DNA of 64,000 nucleotides. Origin: Xylanimonas oleitrophica. Lineage in GTDB: Bacteria; Actinomycetota; Actinomycetes; Actinomycetales; Cellulomonadaceae. The stretch's first letter is position 1. Each line of letters starts with the position of its first letter. The notes beneath the pieces are model-generated. The model was not told the DNA's origin, made no database searches, and saw only the letters and a list, made by a program, of their open reading frames with translations. The stretch covers positions 53,675 to 117,674 of the forward strand of contig NZ_QKWH01000010.1 of assembly GCF_003244315.1 (NCBI RefSeq), in the 5' to 3' direction. Position numbers and translations under genes: made by a program. Positions 51,090 to 59,107 of this stretch are shown piece after piece.

Positions 51090-51640
51090 CAGTCGCGAGC
51101 CACTTCTGCGGGTCTTGTTGTCGGATAGTCGCCGCGCTGAACGGATTGAACGGCAGCCCGGTGTTCAGGGCCGCGAACACGTCCGCGAACTGGGTGGCCA
51201 GCTCGGCCGACGGGCGGCCTCGTTCCAGAACAATGTGAGCAGCCCGCCGGGTCGCAGCACCGATGCTGCCTTCGCGGCGCCTGCCTCGGCGTCGACCCAG
51301 TGCCACGTCTGGCCGGCGATCACGCCGTCGAGGGTACGCCCGGCAGGATCCCAGTCTTCGATGCGGCCGTTCTCGACGTCGAACCCCTTGGCGCGGGCGA
51401 CCGCTGCCATGTTCGGGTCCGGCTCGAGGCCGAGCACGGTGAAGCCCCGATCGGCGAACGGCTCCGCGGAGACCCCCGTGCCGATGCCGACGTCGAGCAG
51501 CGACGTGCCGGGCAACCGCTCGGCGATCGCGTCGATCAGTTCGCCTGGGTAATGGGGGCGGGTCCGGCGTAGCGTTCGGCGACGTTGCCGAACGACTGGG
51601 CGATCTCGCGGTGGCGGTGGGCGTCAGAGACCTGTGACGC
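51090..51640 (-). pseudogene. Frameshifted SAM-dependent methyltransferase
   Basis: Pieces of one protein lie in two frames on the minus strand: EIAQSFGNVAERYAGPAP, then HYPGELIDAIAERLPGTSLLDVG with motif I LLDVGIGTGVSAEP and GQTWHWVDAEAGAA up to LLTLFWNEA, then ARPSAELATQFADVFAALNTG in the first frame. Two single-base shifts (near 51552 and 51215) break it. The whole resembles small class I methyltransferases of 240-260 residues that are missing their own start here. Confidence 0.75.
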
Positions 51641-51795
51641 GGTGGGGGCCGGGGGACACGCCAGCGAGAGTAGGCGCGCTGCCTTCACCTGGTTCGGCAC
51701 TTCACCGAGGGCGTATCCGAATCCGGCTGTTACTCCGAGGCCACTTCGTGGGCATTCCCCTGGTGTACGTATCCGCCAGCGCCTAGGGAACCTCG

Positions 51796-52272
51796 ATGGA
51801 CTCGACTGATCTGCGCGAACAGATCCGCGCCTTGCTCGCCGCTGGACTCAAGCAGCGGCAGATCGCCGTCTACTTGGGTATCGGCCAGGCGACCGTATCG
51901 GACCACAAGCGCGCCCTGGTCGCCGCCGGTCGACTGCCCGCGAGCCGTCCCGCGACCGCTCGGGTGGCGAGCGGCGACGTTGTCGCGCTCGTGCCCGTAC
52001 CGCGCCCGGCCGGGCGCACGCGAGCCGAGGTCCTCATCGAGCATGCAGAACTCAAGGCCGCCACGCTGCGTGCCACGGCGCGCACGTTCGCCGAGCACAT
52101 CGTCGGCGCTGACGAGTGGGTCACCGACTCCAACTTCCGCGAGCAGGTCCATGCCGTCGCCGCCGAGGGGGTCGCCGAGGCGATCGAGCACCTCGAGCGC
52201 GTCGCGGCCGACCTTGGTCTTCTCAAGCGACGGCAGGGTTCGGCCGACGCGGGCCTGAAGAGGCCGCGGTGA
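51796..52272 (+). CDS. HTH DNA-binding protein of the backbone
   Basis: 158 residues. N-terminal HTH RALLAAGLKQRQIAVYLGIGQATVSDHKRALVAAGR, of the same general shape as the repeats of the 11355 product. The remainder is helical and ends LGLLKRRQGSADAGLKRPR. It overlaps the next gene (GTGA). Likely a transcription or transfer regulator of the element. Confidence 0.7.
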   Translation: MDSTDLREQIRALLAAGLKQRQIAVYLGIGQATVSDHKRALVAAGRLPASRPATARVASGDVVALVPVPRPAGRTRAEVLIEHAELKAATLRATARTFAEHIVGADEWVTDSNFREQVHAVAAEGVAEAIEHLERVAADLGLLKRRQGSADAGLKRPR

Positions 52273-53036
52273 GCCGGCGTCACCCGCTCGCAGGAGCGCT
52301 GTGGCCGGGCGTGCTGCTGTGCACCGTCGCGGCCGTCATGGCGTTCACGCTGTCGTTCACCGCGCTCCGGGCTGTCGGCATCGCCTCGGGAATCGCCCCG
52401 CGGCTGGCGTGGATGTTCCCACTGACGATCGACTCCGTCATCCTCTTTGGCACGTGGGCCGCGTTCCGGTTTCGCGCCCGGGGCGCGGCCGGCACCTGGT
52501 ACGCCTGGGTGCTGCTCATCGTCTTCGCGGTGGCGTCCTGGACCGGGAACTTCCTGCACGCCGAGCCCGTGCCCGTCGGGCACATGGAACTCTCCCGGCC
52601 GGTCGCGTCCCTGTTCTCCTCGGTCCCGTCGCTGTCGTTGCTGCTGACGACCCACATGCTCGTCCTCATCGCTGTGCGCCGCGGCGAGGAACACGACCAG
52701 GACCGAGCCGTCGAACCGGTCGCCGTCGCCGTTGTCACCTCCGACGACGAGGCGACGTCGAACACGAGGGCGCAGATCGCGGCCGCCGACGTCGGCGGGC
52801 CGGCGTCTGGCGCGATCGTCGCGTCCATCGCGCCGACGCCAGATCTCGACGGCGACCGGTTCGCTGACGGAAAGGTCGACGGGTTCGGTGCGTGGGTGGC
52901 CGCTCAGAACAAGGCCGGGGTTCGCCCGACAGGACGGATGGTCGTCGAGGCCGGGTTCGCAGGCTCAGAAGCGACCGGCCGCCGATGGCTACGAGACCTA
53001 CGCGGGCAGACGGGAACGGAGGAGGCGCAAGCATGA
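52269..53036 (+). CDS. DUF2637/SpdB-like membrane protein
   Basis: 255 residues from the GTG overlapping the previous stop. Four membrane segments at about 8-30, 45-65, 72-92 and 108-130 (WPGVLLCTVAAVMAFTLSF, MFPLTIDSVILFGTWAAF, WYAWVLLIVFAVASWTGNFL, LSLLLTTHMLVLIAV). This is DUF2637, which includes plasmid spread proteins of Actinobacteria. A C-terminal segment (DGFGAWVAAQNKAGVRPTGR, GRRWLRDLR) is DNA-binding-like, as in SpdB2-type proteins. It probably helps spread of the element within a recipient mycelium or chain. Confidence 0.78.
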   Translation: MSRRHPLAGALWPGVLLCTVAAVMAFTLSFTALRAVGIASGIAPRLAWMFPLTIDSVILFGTWAAFRFRARGAAGTWYAWVLLIVFAVASWTGNFLHAEPVPVGHMELSRPVASLFSSVPSLSLLLTTHMLVLIAVRRGEEHDQDRAVEPVAVAVVTSDDEATSNTRAQIAAADVGGPASGAIVASIAPTPDLDGDRFADGKVDGFGAWVAAQNKAGVRPTGRMVVEAGFAGSEATGRRWLRDLRGQTGTEEAQA

Positions 53037-53905
53037 CCACGGTGACCGAAGCGCCGACGCCCGGTGTAGAGGACGTCAAGACGTGCGACGAGACCGGAGC
53101 ACTCATCATCACACTGGCCGCCGACGTCGAGGGCTACGTGCGCCGCCGTCTCCGTACCGCTGGCACCACGGCCGTCATGCGTGACGAGCTCGGCGACCTT
53201 GCCAGCGCGACAGGGGAACTTGTCGGTGACGTCACCGAGATCCTGTGGACGAAGCGCGCTCAGTGGGCGCCGCTGTGCGCAGAGGACCAGCGGCGCTGGA
53301 CGTTCGCCGTCGCCCGCAACCTCATCGCCCAGCGCATCAAGGCCGCTCGCACCACACACGTCCGCAGAAGCGAGGTCGCTCCGATGCTGGATGGCCTCGC
53401 GGAGCCGGGCGTCGTTGACCCGCGGTTGGATGCGCTCGCCGGGCTGCGGCTTCTCGTGGAGTCCAAGCTCGGGGACGCGGCCTGGGCCACGATCAGCGCC
53501 GCCATCGAACGCAACCACTCGCCAGCTCTGCGCGCCGACGTCGCAGCCGCACTTGAAGCACGTGCCGCAGGGCGCACGCCGGTGATCCGCGCGATCGTGC
53601 GCCGCTGCCGAGTCGACTGGCGGCCGTGGGCCCTTGCCCGCATCGACGCGGGCCACCCCTTGCAGCCGAGCGTCGCCGTCTCCCTCGGCCTGTTCGCCAC
53701 CCTGGTAAAAGCGACCTCGACTCTGACGACGTGGTGGGTGGAGCAGCGCACGGCGTTCGACCAGCCGCTCGATGCTGAAGCGCTAGTGTGCGCCGGCCTT
53801 GTCGAGCACCTCGGCCGAACGCAGTCGGCCCGCCGAGAGGCCGCGGCCGGCCTGCTCGTGTGGGTCTCAGCAAGCCGTGGGGCCGAGGTTGCCCGAGCTG
53901 CATAG
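53033..53905 (+). CDS. Sigma-70 region-2-like protein of the backbone
   Basis: 290 residues from ATG 53033, behind GGAGGAGG. Residues about 20-110 (ADVEGYVRRRLRTAG, VGDVTEILWTKRAQW, RRWTFAVARNLIAQRIKAARTTHVRR) resemble sigma region 2, including the WTFAVARNL stretch near the -10-binding helix. The second half (DWRPWALARIDAGHPLQPSV, SLGLFATLVKATSTLTTWW) has no clear region 4. It could be an element-encoded sigma or sigma-like regulator. Weak assignment. Confidence 0.55.
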   Translation: MTTVTEAPTPGVEDVKTCDETGALIITLAADVEGYVRRRLRTAGTTAVMRDELGDLASATGELVGDVTEILWTKRAQWAPLCAEDQRRWTFAVARNLIAQRIKAARTTHVRRSEVAPMLDGLAEPGVVDPRLDALAGLRLLVESKLGDAAWATISAAIERNHSPALRADVAAALEARAAGRTPVIRAIVRRCRVDWRPWALARIDAGHPLQPSVAVSLGLFATLVKATSTLTTWWVEQRTAFDQPLDAEALVCAGLVEHLGRTQSARREAAAGLLVWVSASRGAEVARAA

Positions 53906-53969
53906 TCCTCGTTTCGTCAAGGCAGCCCACGAGATCGGGACCGTCGCACTCAGACGTGGCCGGACGTTG

Positions 53970-54012
53970 CTACAGCGGTTCATGAATACAGAGCACCATG
54001 TACTGTTGGACC
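53970..54012 (+). promoter_or_regulatory. Leaderless promoter of the third cmtR-like gene
   Basis: GAATACAG about eight bases before the ATG at 53998, followed by CACCATGTACTG over the start. The layout follows the other two cmtR genes (TATAGT or TATGGT and a dyad over the ATG), but the dyad here is imperfect. Confidence 0.45.
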
Positions 54013-54360
54013 ATGACCGTTGAGGTGCCGCGCGAGACCGTGACGTTGACCCACATAGCGGCCCTGGCGCGGCTGGGGCATGCGCTGTCGGATGAGACCC
54101 GTACTCGGATTCTGCTGACGTTGCGTGAGGCACCTGCCTATCCGTCGGACCTGGCTGATGCGCTGGGCGTGTCGCGACAGGTGATGTCGAACCAGCTGGC
54201 GTGCCTGCGCGGGTGCGGTTTGGTCGAGTCCGTCCCGGACGGTCGGCGCGTCTGGTACCGGCTCGCCGACCAGCGCCTGGCCCCCGCACTGGGCGACCTT
54301 CTCGGGTTAGTGCTCGCGGTGGACCCGGGCTGCTGCGGACCGGAGTGCACCTGCGCATGA
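53998..54360 (+). CDS. cmtR: CmtR-type ArsR-family repressor, third copy
   Basis: 120 residues from ATG 53998; ATG 54013 is an alternative. GHALSDETRTRILLTL and VSRQVMSNQLACLRGCGLV form the HTH with the CLRGC metal pair, exactly as in Mycobacterium CmtR (CLRGC). The C-terminus PGCCGPECTCA is a four-cysteine cluster instead of the single distal Cys. It differs most from the other two copies. It overlaps the CDF-like gene (ATGA). Confidence 0.85.
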   Translation: MYCWTMTVEVPRETVTLTHIAALARLGHALSDETRTRILLTLREAPAYPSDLADALGVSRQVMSNQLACLRGCGLVESVPDGRRVWYRLADQRLAPALGDLLGLVLAVDPGCCGPECTCA

Positions 54361-55055
54361 CCGTCATCGGTTTTCCTGCACCGCCTCCGATGTCGGATGC
54401 ACGCCGCGCCGTCCTGGCCCGCCGCGTCCGCTGGATCGTCGCCGCGACGATCACCTACAACGTGCTCGAGGCCGTCGTGGCCATCACCGCCGGGCGCGTC
54501 GCCTCCTCCAGCGCCCTGGTCGGGTTCAGTCTGGACTCAGTCGTGGAGGTGCTGTCCGCTGCGGCGGTCGCATGGCAGTTCGCCGGACGCGACCCGCAGG
54601 CCCGGGAGAAGACCGCGATGCGGCTGATCGCGATCTCGTTCTTCGGCCTGGCAACGTTCGTGACAGTCGACGCCGCGCGGGCGCTGCTGAGCGCGAGCGC
54701 ACCGGAGCACTCCACGGCGGGGATCGTGTTGGCCGCGGCCAGCCTGGCGGTCATGCCCGGGCTGTCCTGGTTCGAACGGCGCACCGGTCGCGAGCTCGGT
54801 TCGGCGTCCGCCGTCGCGGACTCCAAGCAGACCCTGATCTGCTCCTACCTGTCGGGCGTGCTACTGGTCGGGCTGCTGCTCAACTCGACCCTGGGTTGGT
54901 GGTGGACCGACCCCGTTGCCGCCATCGTCATCGCCGCCTTCGCCGTCCGGGAAGGCGGGGAAGCCTGGCACGGGGACACCTGCTGCACCCCAGTCGCCCA
55001 ACTCGTCGGCCAGACCGACGACAACTGCTGCGGACCCGGCTGTGACTGCTGCTAG
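54357..55055 (+). CDS. CDF-like cation transporter with Cys-rich tail
   Basis: 232 residues from the ATG overlapping the repressor stop. Homologous to 29721-30377 (IVAATITYNVLEAVVAITAG, GFSLDSVVEVLSAAAVAWQF, GRELGSASAVADSKQTLICSYLSG). The HxxxD sites are absent. The C-terminal tail CCTPVAQLVGQTDDNCCGPG plus CDCC carries seven cysteines and matches the extra cysteines of its repressor. It is probably an exporter for thiophilic metal (Cd, Pb), with the tail collecting metal. Confidence 0.8.
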   Translation: MTVIGFPAPPPMSDARRAVLARRVRWIVAATITYNVLEAVVAITAGRVASSSALVGFSLDSVVEVLSAAAVAWQFAGRDPQAREKTAMRLIAISFFGLATFVTVDAARALLSASAPEHSTAGIVLAAASLAVMPGLSWFERRTGRELGSASAVADSKQTLICSYLSGVLLVGLLLNSTLGWWWTDPVAAIVIAAFAVREGGEAWHGDTCCTPVAQLVGQTDDNCCGPGCDCC

Positions 55056-55197
55056 TTGTCCCGCCATCCGCGGACCACACACGGCCGATCACCTGGACTT
55101 CGCCAACTCGCCCCGCTGCACAACGCGGACAGAGGACTGCTCCAGTTTCGCGCGAGCTCGCACGATCGCCCGTGGAAGCGATTAGGGATTCGCGACT

Positions 55198-55761
55198 TCA
55201 GCCTTTGAACACCCAGTGCCACGGCTCGCGTGGGGTGTCCTCCACGAAGCCGTAGCTCCCCGCATTGACGCGCATCCACGCTTGTGCCCGCGCGTCGAGC
55301 CTCAAGTCGACGGCGACTCCCCAGCCGTGCGGACTCGTCCCTGGCGCGGCTGCAAGCCCGCCCTGGGAGTACAGACCCTTACGTGCCGCGACGTCGACTT
55401 GGGACTCATACGACCGGTAGGAGTCGGTGATTCCTATCGTGACCCCGTCGGTGCCAGCAGCCTCAATGAGCTGTTCGAGGCTTCCCGCGGCAGGCGCCCA
55501 CAGCCTGTGCGCGGTGCCGTCGACCGTTTCTAGCGCGGACGCGGGGATGCGCCCGTTCCCATATCGCGCGAGGTCCGCTGGCACGCCGTCCGCCGTGCGC
55601 ACCGACGCTGAGGCGGCGCCCTGCGCCATGACGGCGTCGAGCACCTGGCCGAAGCCGGCACCGTCGCTCGTCTCAGTGGGTTGCGGCCGGGAGATCGTCG
55701 ACGCGCCGAGCAGGGCGCGGATCTCGCTCACGCGCTGCGAGATGGCTGTGATCCCGTCCAT
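55198..55761 (-). CDS. Small M15-type D,D-carboxypeptidase-like protein
   Basis: 187 residues. M15 features: GITDSYRSYESQVDVAARKG, SPHGWGVAVDLRLD and the final EPWHWVFKG. The N-terminal 60 residues (AISQRVSEIRALLGAST) lack a signal peptide and resemble a coiled or flagellar/conjugative-type leader. The last gene of a three-gene unit with the hydrolases upstream (8-base gap). It could act with a lytic complex that passes through the wall. Confidence 0.8.
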   Translation of the reverse strand: MDGITAISQRVSEIRALLGASTISRPQPTETSDGAGFGQVLDAVMAQGAASASVRTADGVPADLARYGNGRIPASALETVDGTAHRLWAPAAGSLEQLIEAAGTDGVTIGITDSYRSYESQVDVAARKGLYSQGGLAAAPGTSPHGWGVAVDLRLDARAQAWMRVNAGSYGFVEDTPREPWHWVFKG

Positions 55762-55769
55762 GCCTTCCC

Positions 55770-56672
55770 TTACTCCAGTCCCTGCGCCCGGAGTGCGTCA
55801 ACCGCCTCGGTGTACTCCCAGTGCCAGGGCTCGTATGGGCCTTCCCCGCCACGACGGGCCCAGGGCGGGTTGTCCCACCCAAATTCCGGGCCGTGCTCCT
55901 TGAGCCAGTCCCATCGCTCGCCGGCGTAGGAGTAGTCGCAGATGTCCACCGCCAGTCCCCACCCGTGGTTGGATCTTCCCGGCGTCGCGGCGAGCGTTGG
56001 CTTCTGGCTCTTGAGCCTCACCTGCTCCTCGTACGACCTGTATCCGCCAGTAAGGCACAGCGGCTCGCCGAAGGTCTTCTCGTACGCATCGTTGAGCGGC
56101 TCTAGCCGCACGGCCGCATCGGCACGGACATGGAACGGGTCCTGCCAGATGTCACACAACTCGCTGGCCGGCACACGCCCGTTCGTGCCCGGCTCGGTGA
56201 CGACGCCGTCGCAGCCCGGATAGGGCGGGAACGGGTTGGCGGGGGTGGGTTCGGGGGCCGGGGCGACCTCGACCGGCTCGGGGCTCGGATTCACAGGCTC
56301 TGGAGTGGGCTCTGGTGCCAACGACGGCGACGGCTCGGAGGCACCGCTTCCTGCGGGGTAGCGCTCCTGGGATCGTGAGGCGGTCAGCTCGGCGCGATCG
56401 GCAGCCGACGGGGCGTCTGCAGGCTCGCTTGCGCCGGGGGTCGTCGAACCGGGGACCGTGACAGCTCGTGCCTGTTCGGTGTCGGCTGCCTCAGAAGGGA
56501 CCGCGAAGCCTGAAGCGGTCGCCGAGACCGTCGCAGTCCCACCCACCAGGAGGACGGCGATCGTGGCCGCTGCGGGCCACTGCCGGGTCCGCGTGGCGGA
56601 GTGTCTACCCTTGCGCTTCTGTGACGTTTCCGGCTTCGTGGCGGCCTGGATGTGCCGTGCACTGTGTCGCAT
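55770..56672 (-). CDS. Exported D,D-carboxypeptidase of the VanY/M15 family, copy 2
   Basis: 300 residues. Basic leader, membrane segment (AATIAVLLVGGTATVSATA), Pro-rich linker (PEPVNPSPEPVEVAPAPEP), then the M15 domain: GGYRSYEEQVRLK, SNHGWGLAVDICDYSYAGERWDW and EPWHWEYTEAVDAL. Its organisation and about half of the catalytic domain match the product of 37414-38310. It starts six bases after the NlpC/P60 gene. Confidence 0.88.
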   Translation of the reverse strand: MRHSARHIQAATKPETSQKRKGRHSATRTRQWPAAATIAVLLVGGTATVSATASGFAVPSEAADTEQARAVTVPGSTTPGASEPADAPSAADRAELTASRSQERYPAGSGASEPSPSLAPEPTPEPVNPSPEPVEVAPAPEPTPANPFPPYPGCDGVVTEPGTNGRVPASELCDIWQDPFHVRADAAVRLEPLNDAYEKTFGEPLCLTGGYRSYEEQVRLKSQKPTLAATPGRSNHGWGLAVDICDYSYAGERWDWLKEHGPEFGWDNPPWARRGGEGPYEPWHWEYTEAVDALRAQGLE

Positions 56673-56678
56673 CGCTCG

Positions 56679-57455
56679 TCAGCCGACTCGGATAAAAGTC
56701 GGATCGTCCTGCCAGATCGACCGGTACGTCACGGACTTGCCAGGAGAGGGCGCTTCGACCTGCATGCCGTCACCGGCGTAGATGCCGATGTGGCCCGGGC
56801 TCCAGATGAGGTCGCCGGGCTGCGCCTCGGCACGGGAGACGACGGTCCCCGCGTAGCGCTGAGCCGAGGAGCTACGGGGGAGGGTGATGCCGGCCTGCGC
56901 GAACACATACGACGTGAAGCCCGAGCAGTCGAACCCCGCCGGAGTGCTTCCGCCCCACTGGTAGGGCACACCGAGATAGCGCATCGCGATCGCGACGATC
57001 GCCGACCCGCTCGCGGACGGCGCTGAGGCGGGAGCGGGAGCATCGTCCTCGTCCTCGTCGATGGCCGCCGGTTCAGGAGCGAGGTGGCGCGGCGCGGCCT
57101 GAGGCTTCGGCTTCGGCGCCGGGGTCACCTCGACAGGCACGACGCCCTCGGCGGTGACCGACTCGACCGAGACCTTGGCCTCCGGGGCGACGGCCACCAC
57201 GGGTGCCGCCTGCAGCGCGTCGCGCGCCACCTTCGACAGTTGATCCACAGTCGATGTGCTCAGCGCCTTCGCGTCGGCCGTACGCACCGCGGCGTCAGCC
57301 GGGGCGGCGACGATCGACAGCAGGACACCGGAGCCGGCGACTGCGACGGCACCCTTGCGGGCGATCGCGCCCACCTGGGCGGCGGCTTCCCGCGTGATCG
57401 GCGTCAGCGGTGTGACGGGCCGACGGGCAGCCCGGTGGCGCCCAGCAGCGTGCAT
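56679..57455 (-). CDS. NlpC/P60-family peptidoglycan endopeptidase
   Basis: About 258 residues from ATG 57455; the ATG at 57467 abuts AGGAG with no spacer and is less likely. Hydrophobic leader segment (GAVAVAGSGVLLSIVAAPADA). The NlpC/P60 domain (about 155-258) has YQWGGSTPAGFDCSGFTSYVF with the nucleophilic Cys, AQPGDLIWSPGHIGIYAGDG with the catalytic His, and a C-terminal SIWQDDPTFIRVG. It cuts stem peptides of the wall. It heads a riboswitch-controlled operon of three wall hydrolases. Confidence 0.9.
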   Translation of the reverse strand: MHAAGRHRAARRPVTPLTPITREAAAQVGAIARKGAVAVAGSGVLLSIVAAPADAAVRTADAKALSTSTVDQLSKVARDALQAAPVVAVAPEAKVSVESVTAEGVVPVEVTPAPKPKPQAAPRHLAPEPAAIDEDEDDAPAPASAPSASGSAIVAIAMRYLGVPYQWGGSTPAGFDCSGFTSYVFAQAGITLPRSSSAQRYAGTVVSRAEAQPGDLIWSPGHIGIYAGDGMQVEAPSPGKSVTYRSIWQDDPTFIRVG

Positions 57456-57469
57456 GCTCAACGTCATCT

Positions 57470-57600
57470 CCTAGGCGCCTGCGAGGTTAGCTGTCGGGTT
57501 CGGGTCGGAGACTGACCCGGCCGCCAAGATGCTGCGCGGCTTCACCCCCGAGGGCATCTCGCGATGCCCAGAAGTGGGTCCCCCGTCCCTGTCATCGGAT
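57470..57600 (-). promoter_or_regulatory. Cyclic di-AMP riboswitch (ydaO/yuaA type) controlling the hydrolase operon
   Basis: On the minus strand: GGGACGGGGGACCCAC, GCCCTCGGGGGTGAAGCC, GGCGGCCGGGTCAG, CCGACCCGAACCCGACAGC, TAACCTCGCAGGCGCC. The 3' half matches the copy at 37195-37327 almost base for base. It abuts the start of the NlpC/P60 gene, so control could act on ribosome access as well as on termination. Confidence 0.88.
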
Positions 57601-57704
57601 CCGTTGTGCAACCCGTGGCGGTGACAGGGTTCGGCGCCCGCCGGGTCGTCCCGCACCGGGGACCGGAGCGGGATGCGTGGACGCTATCCCGAAGCGCGGC
57701 GCGT

Positions 57705-57720
57705 GTCACGGAGCGATAAC
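57705..57720 (-). promoter_or_regulatory. MtrA-type box upstream of riboswitch 2
   Basis: On the minus strand GTTATCGCTCCGTGAC, the same direct repeat with the same spacing as 37089-37104. It lies about 105 bases before the riboswitch. Confidence 0.5.
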
Positions 57721-58069
57721 GGCGGCTGAGTGAGGGAACGGGTGTCCCAGAGCTGCGGCTGCCAGTGGACGGCGACCCGCCGGCACGTGCCGTGAAGTCG
57801 GGTCGGGCAGTCCCCGTGACGTGCGGATTCACCCATGGAGGCGTGTCGTTAGGGGGAGGGGCCGAGCGGCTATGCGCACGCCGCCTGACCATCCGGGCCC
57901 GTCGATCGGGTCTCGGTTGGGCCAGAACGGCTTCATCGAACCTTCATCGATGGCGTCGGTCACCGGGATGCGACTGGAACCGTCACGACTACGTTCGAAG
58001 GGGTCCGGACGGCCAGGCACCGTGGGTTGCTCGCTGCCGTCGCCACCGACCAAGGACCTGGAGCACGCC
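57721..58069. other. Divergent promoter region between the hydrolase operon and copper-storage gene 2
   Basis: About 350 bases with no gene. GGAG at 58060-58063 serves the ATG at 58070. No GGGGTA palindrome was seen. Confidence 0.35.
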
Positions 58070-58471
58070 ATGCAGACGACCGCAATGCTGGAGACCTACC
58101 CCGCCGAGATCAATCTCGACCGCAGGATGCTCGCCGCAGTCATCGAGGCGGCGCTCGAGTGTTCACAAACGTGTACAGCGTGCGCGGACGCATGCCTGAG
58201 CGAGGACATGATCGACCAGTTGCGTCGGTGTATCCGCACCAACCTCGACTGCGCCGACATCTGCGACACCACCGCTCGGGTCCTGTCCCGACACACCGGC
58301 TATGACGCCAACATCACTCGCGCCCAACTGCAGGCCTGCGCACAAGCGTGCCGATCGTGTGGCGACGAGTGCGAGGCGCACGCCTCAATGCACGAGCACT
58401 GCAGGATCTGCGCCGACGTTTGCCGACGCTGCGAGGCAGCGTGCCACGAGCTTCTCGCGGTCATCGGGTGA
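58070..58471 (+). CDS. Four-helix-bundle copper-storage protein (Csp-like), copy 2
   Basis: 133 residues from ATG 58070. Cysteines run along four helices: ECSQTCTACADACL, CIRTNLDCADIC, CAQACRSCGDECEAHASMHEHC, CADVCRRCEAACHELL. Closely similar to 38573-38977, including MHEHC. Cytosolic copper store by family knowledge. It is divergent from the riboswitch-controlled hydrolase operon. Confidence 0.9.
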   Translation: MQTTAMLETYPAEINLDRRMLAAVIEAALECSQTCTACADACLSEDMIDQLRRCIRTNLDCADICDTTARVLSRHTGYDANITRAQLQACAQACRSCGDECEAHASMHEHCRICADVCRRCEAACHELLAVIG

Positions 58472-58621
58472 GAGCCACAGGGGCGCTTCAGCCCTCCCCG
58501 GCGCGAGTCCGGGACGCAGTTGCGACAGGGGCGGCGTGATCGCCGCGGCGTAACGCATGTCAGGCACCGATCGGCTCGCCCCGCTTTCCCCACGGGAGGT
58601 GAACGTCGGCGGCCAGAACGC

Positions 58622-58783
58622 TCAGCGGCCCAGGAGGCGGGCGAAGAATCCCTTCGGCGCGGGATTCTCGTGACCGCCGCACCACTGGGTGGTGGGGACG
58701 GTGCGCTTAACGTCGGCGACGTGCTGGCCGCAGCCGGCCCAGGTCGTCTTGCCGCAGGTCTTGCAGGTCACGGGGTAGCACAT
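58622..58783 (-). CDS. Small zinc-finger-like protein
   Basis: 53 residues (MCYPVTCKTCGKTTWAGCGQ, then HVADVKRTVPTTQWCGGH). Cysteines at 2, 7, 10, 18 and a late Cys/His pair form a plausible metal site. Similar 50-60-residue proteins with MCYPVTC...CGKTTW...CGQHV occur widely in Actinobacteria. It lies downstream of the CsoR/CstR-like gene on the same strand (48-base gap) and may be in its operon. Function unknown. Confidence 0.7.
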   Translation of the reverse strand: MCYPVTCKTCGKTTWAGCGQHVADVKRTVPTTQWCGGHENPAPKGFFARLLGR

Positions 58784-58831
58784 GGGTGTCTGGGCCCTTC
58801 GCTGGTTGGTTGGTGCGGGGGAGTGGTGGGC

Positions 58832-59107
58832 TCAGGCGAGCATGAGGAAGAGCTTTTGGAGTTCCTCGGTGGTGAGACCGTCTTCGGCCTCGGCGGCTTG
58901 GTCAGGATCTGCGATGCAGTCGCGCATGGCGGTGGAGACGATGGCGAAGCCGGCCTTGTCGAGCGCGCTGGAGACGGCGGCCAGCTGGGTGACGACGTCG
59001 CGGCAGCGGCCCCCGGTCTCGACGGCGGTGATGACGGCGTCGAGCTGACCGCGGGCGCGGCGCAGCCGGTTGACGATCTTCCGCTGTGCGTCGGCATCGG
59101 GCGTCAT
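58832..59107 (-). CDS. CsoR/CstR-family repressor, probably persulfide-sensing
   Basis: 91 residues from ATG 59107. NRLRRARGQLDAVITAVE and DVVTQLAAVSSALDKAGFAIVSTAMRDC are the all-helical core of the CsoR/RcnR/CstR family. Cys35 and Cys64 are present; the Cu-ligand His four residues before the second Cys is Ala60, so a canonical CHC copper site is missing. Loss of the His with both Cys kept is the CstR pattern, which forms disulfide or trisulfide cross-links. The overlap (ATGA) with a CoA-disulfide reductase-rhodanese gene supports sulfur sensing. Confidence 0.75.
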   Translation of the reverse strand: MTPDADAQRKIVNRLRRARGQLDAVITAVETGGRCRDVVTQLAAVSSALDKAGFAIVSTAMRDCIADPDQAAEAEDGLTTEELQKLFLMLA

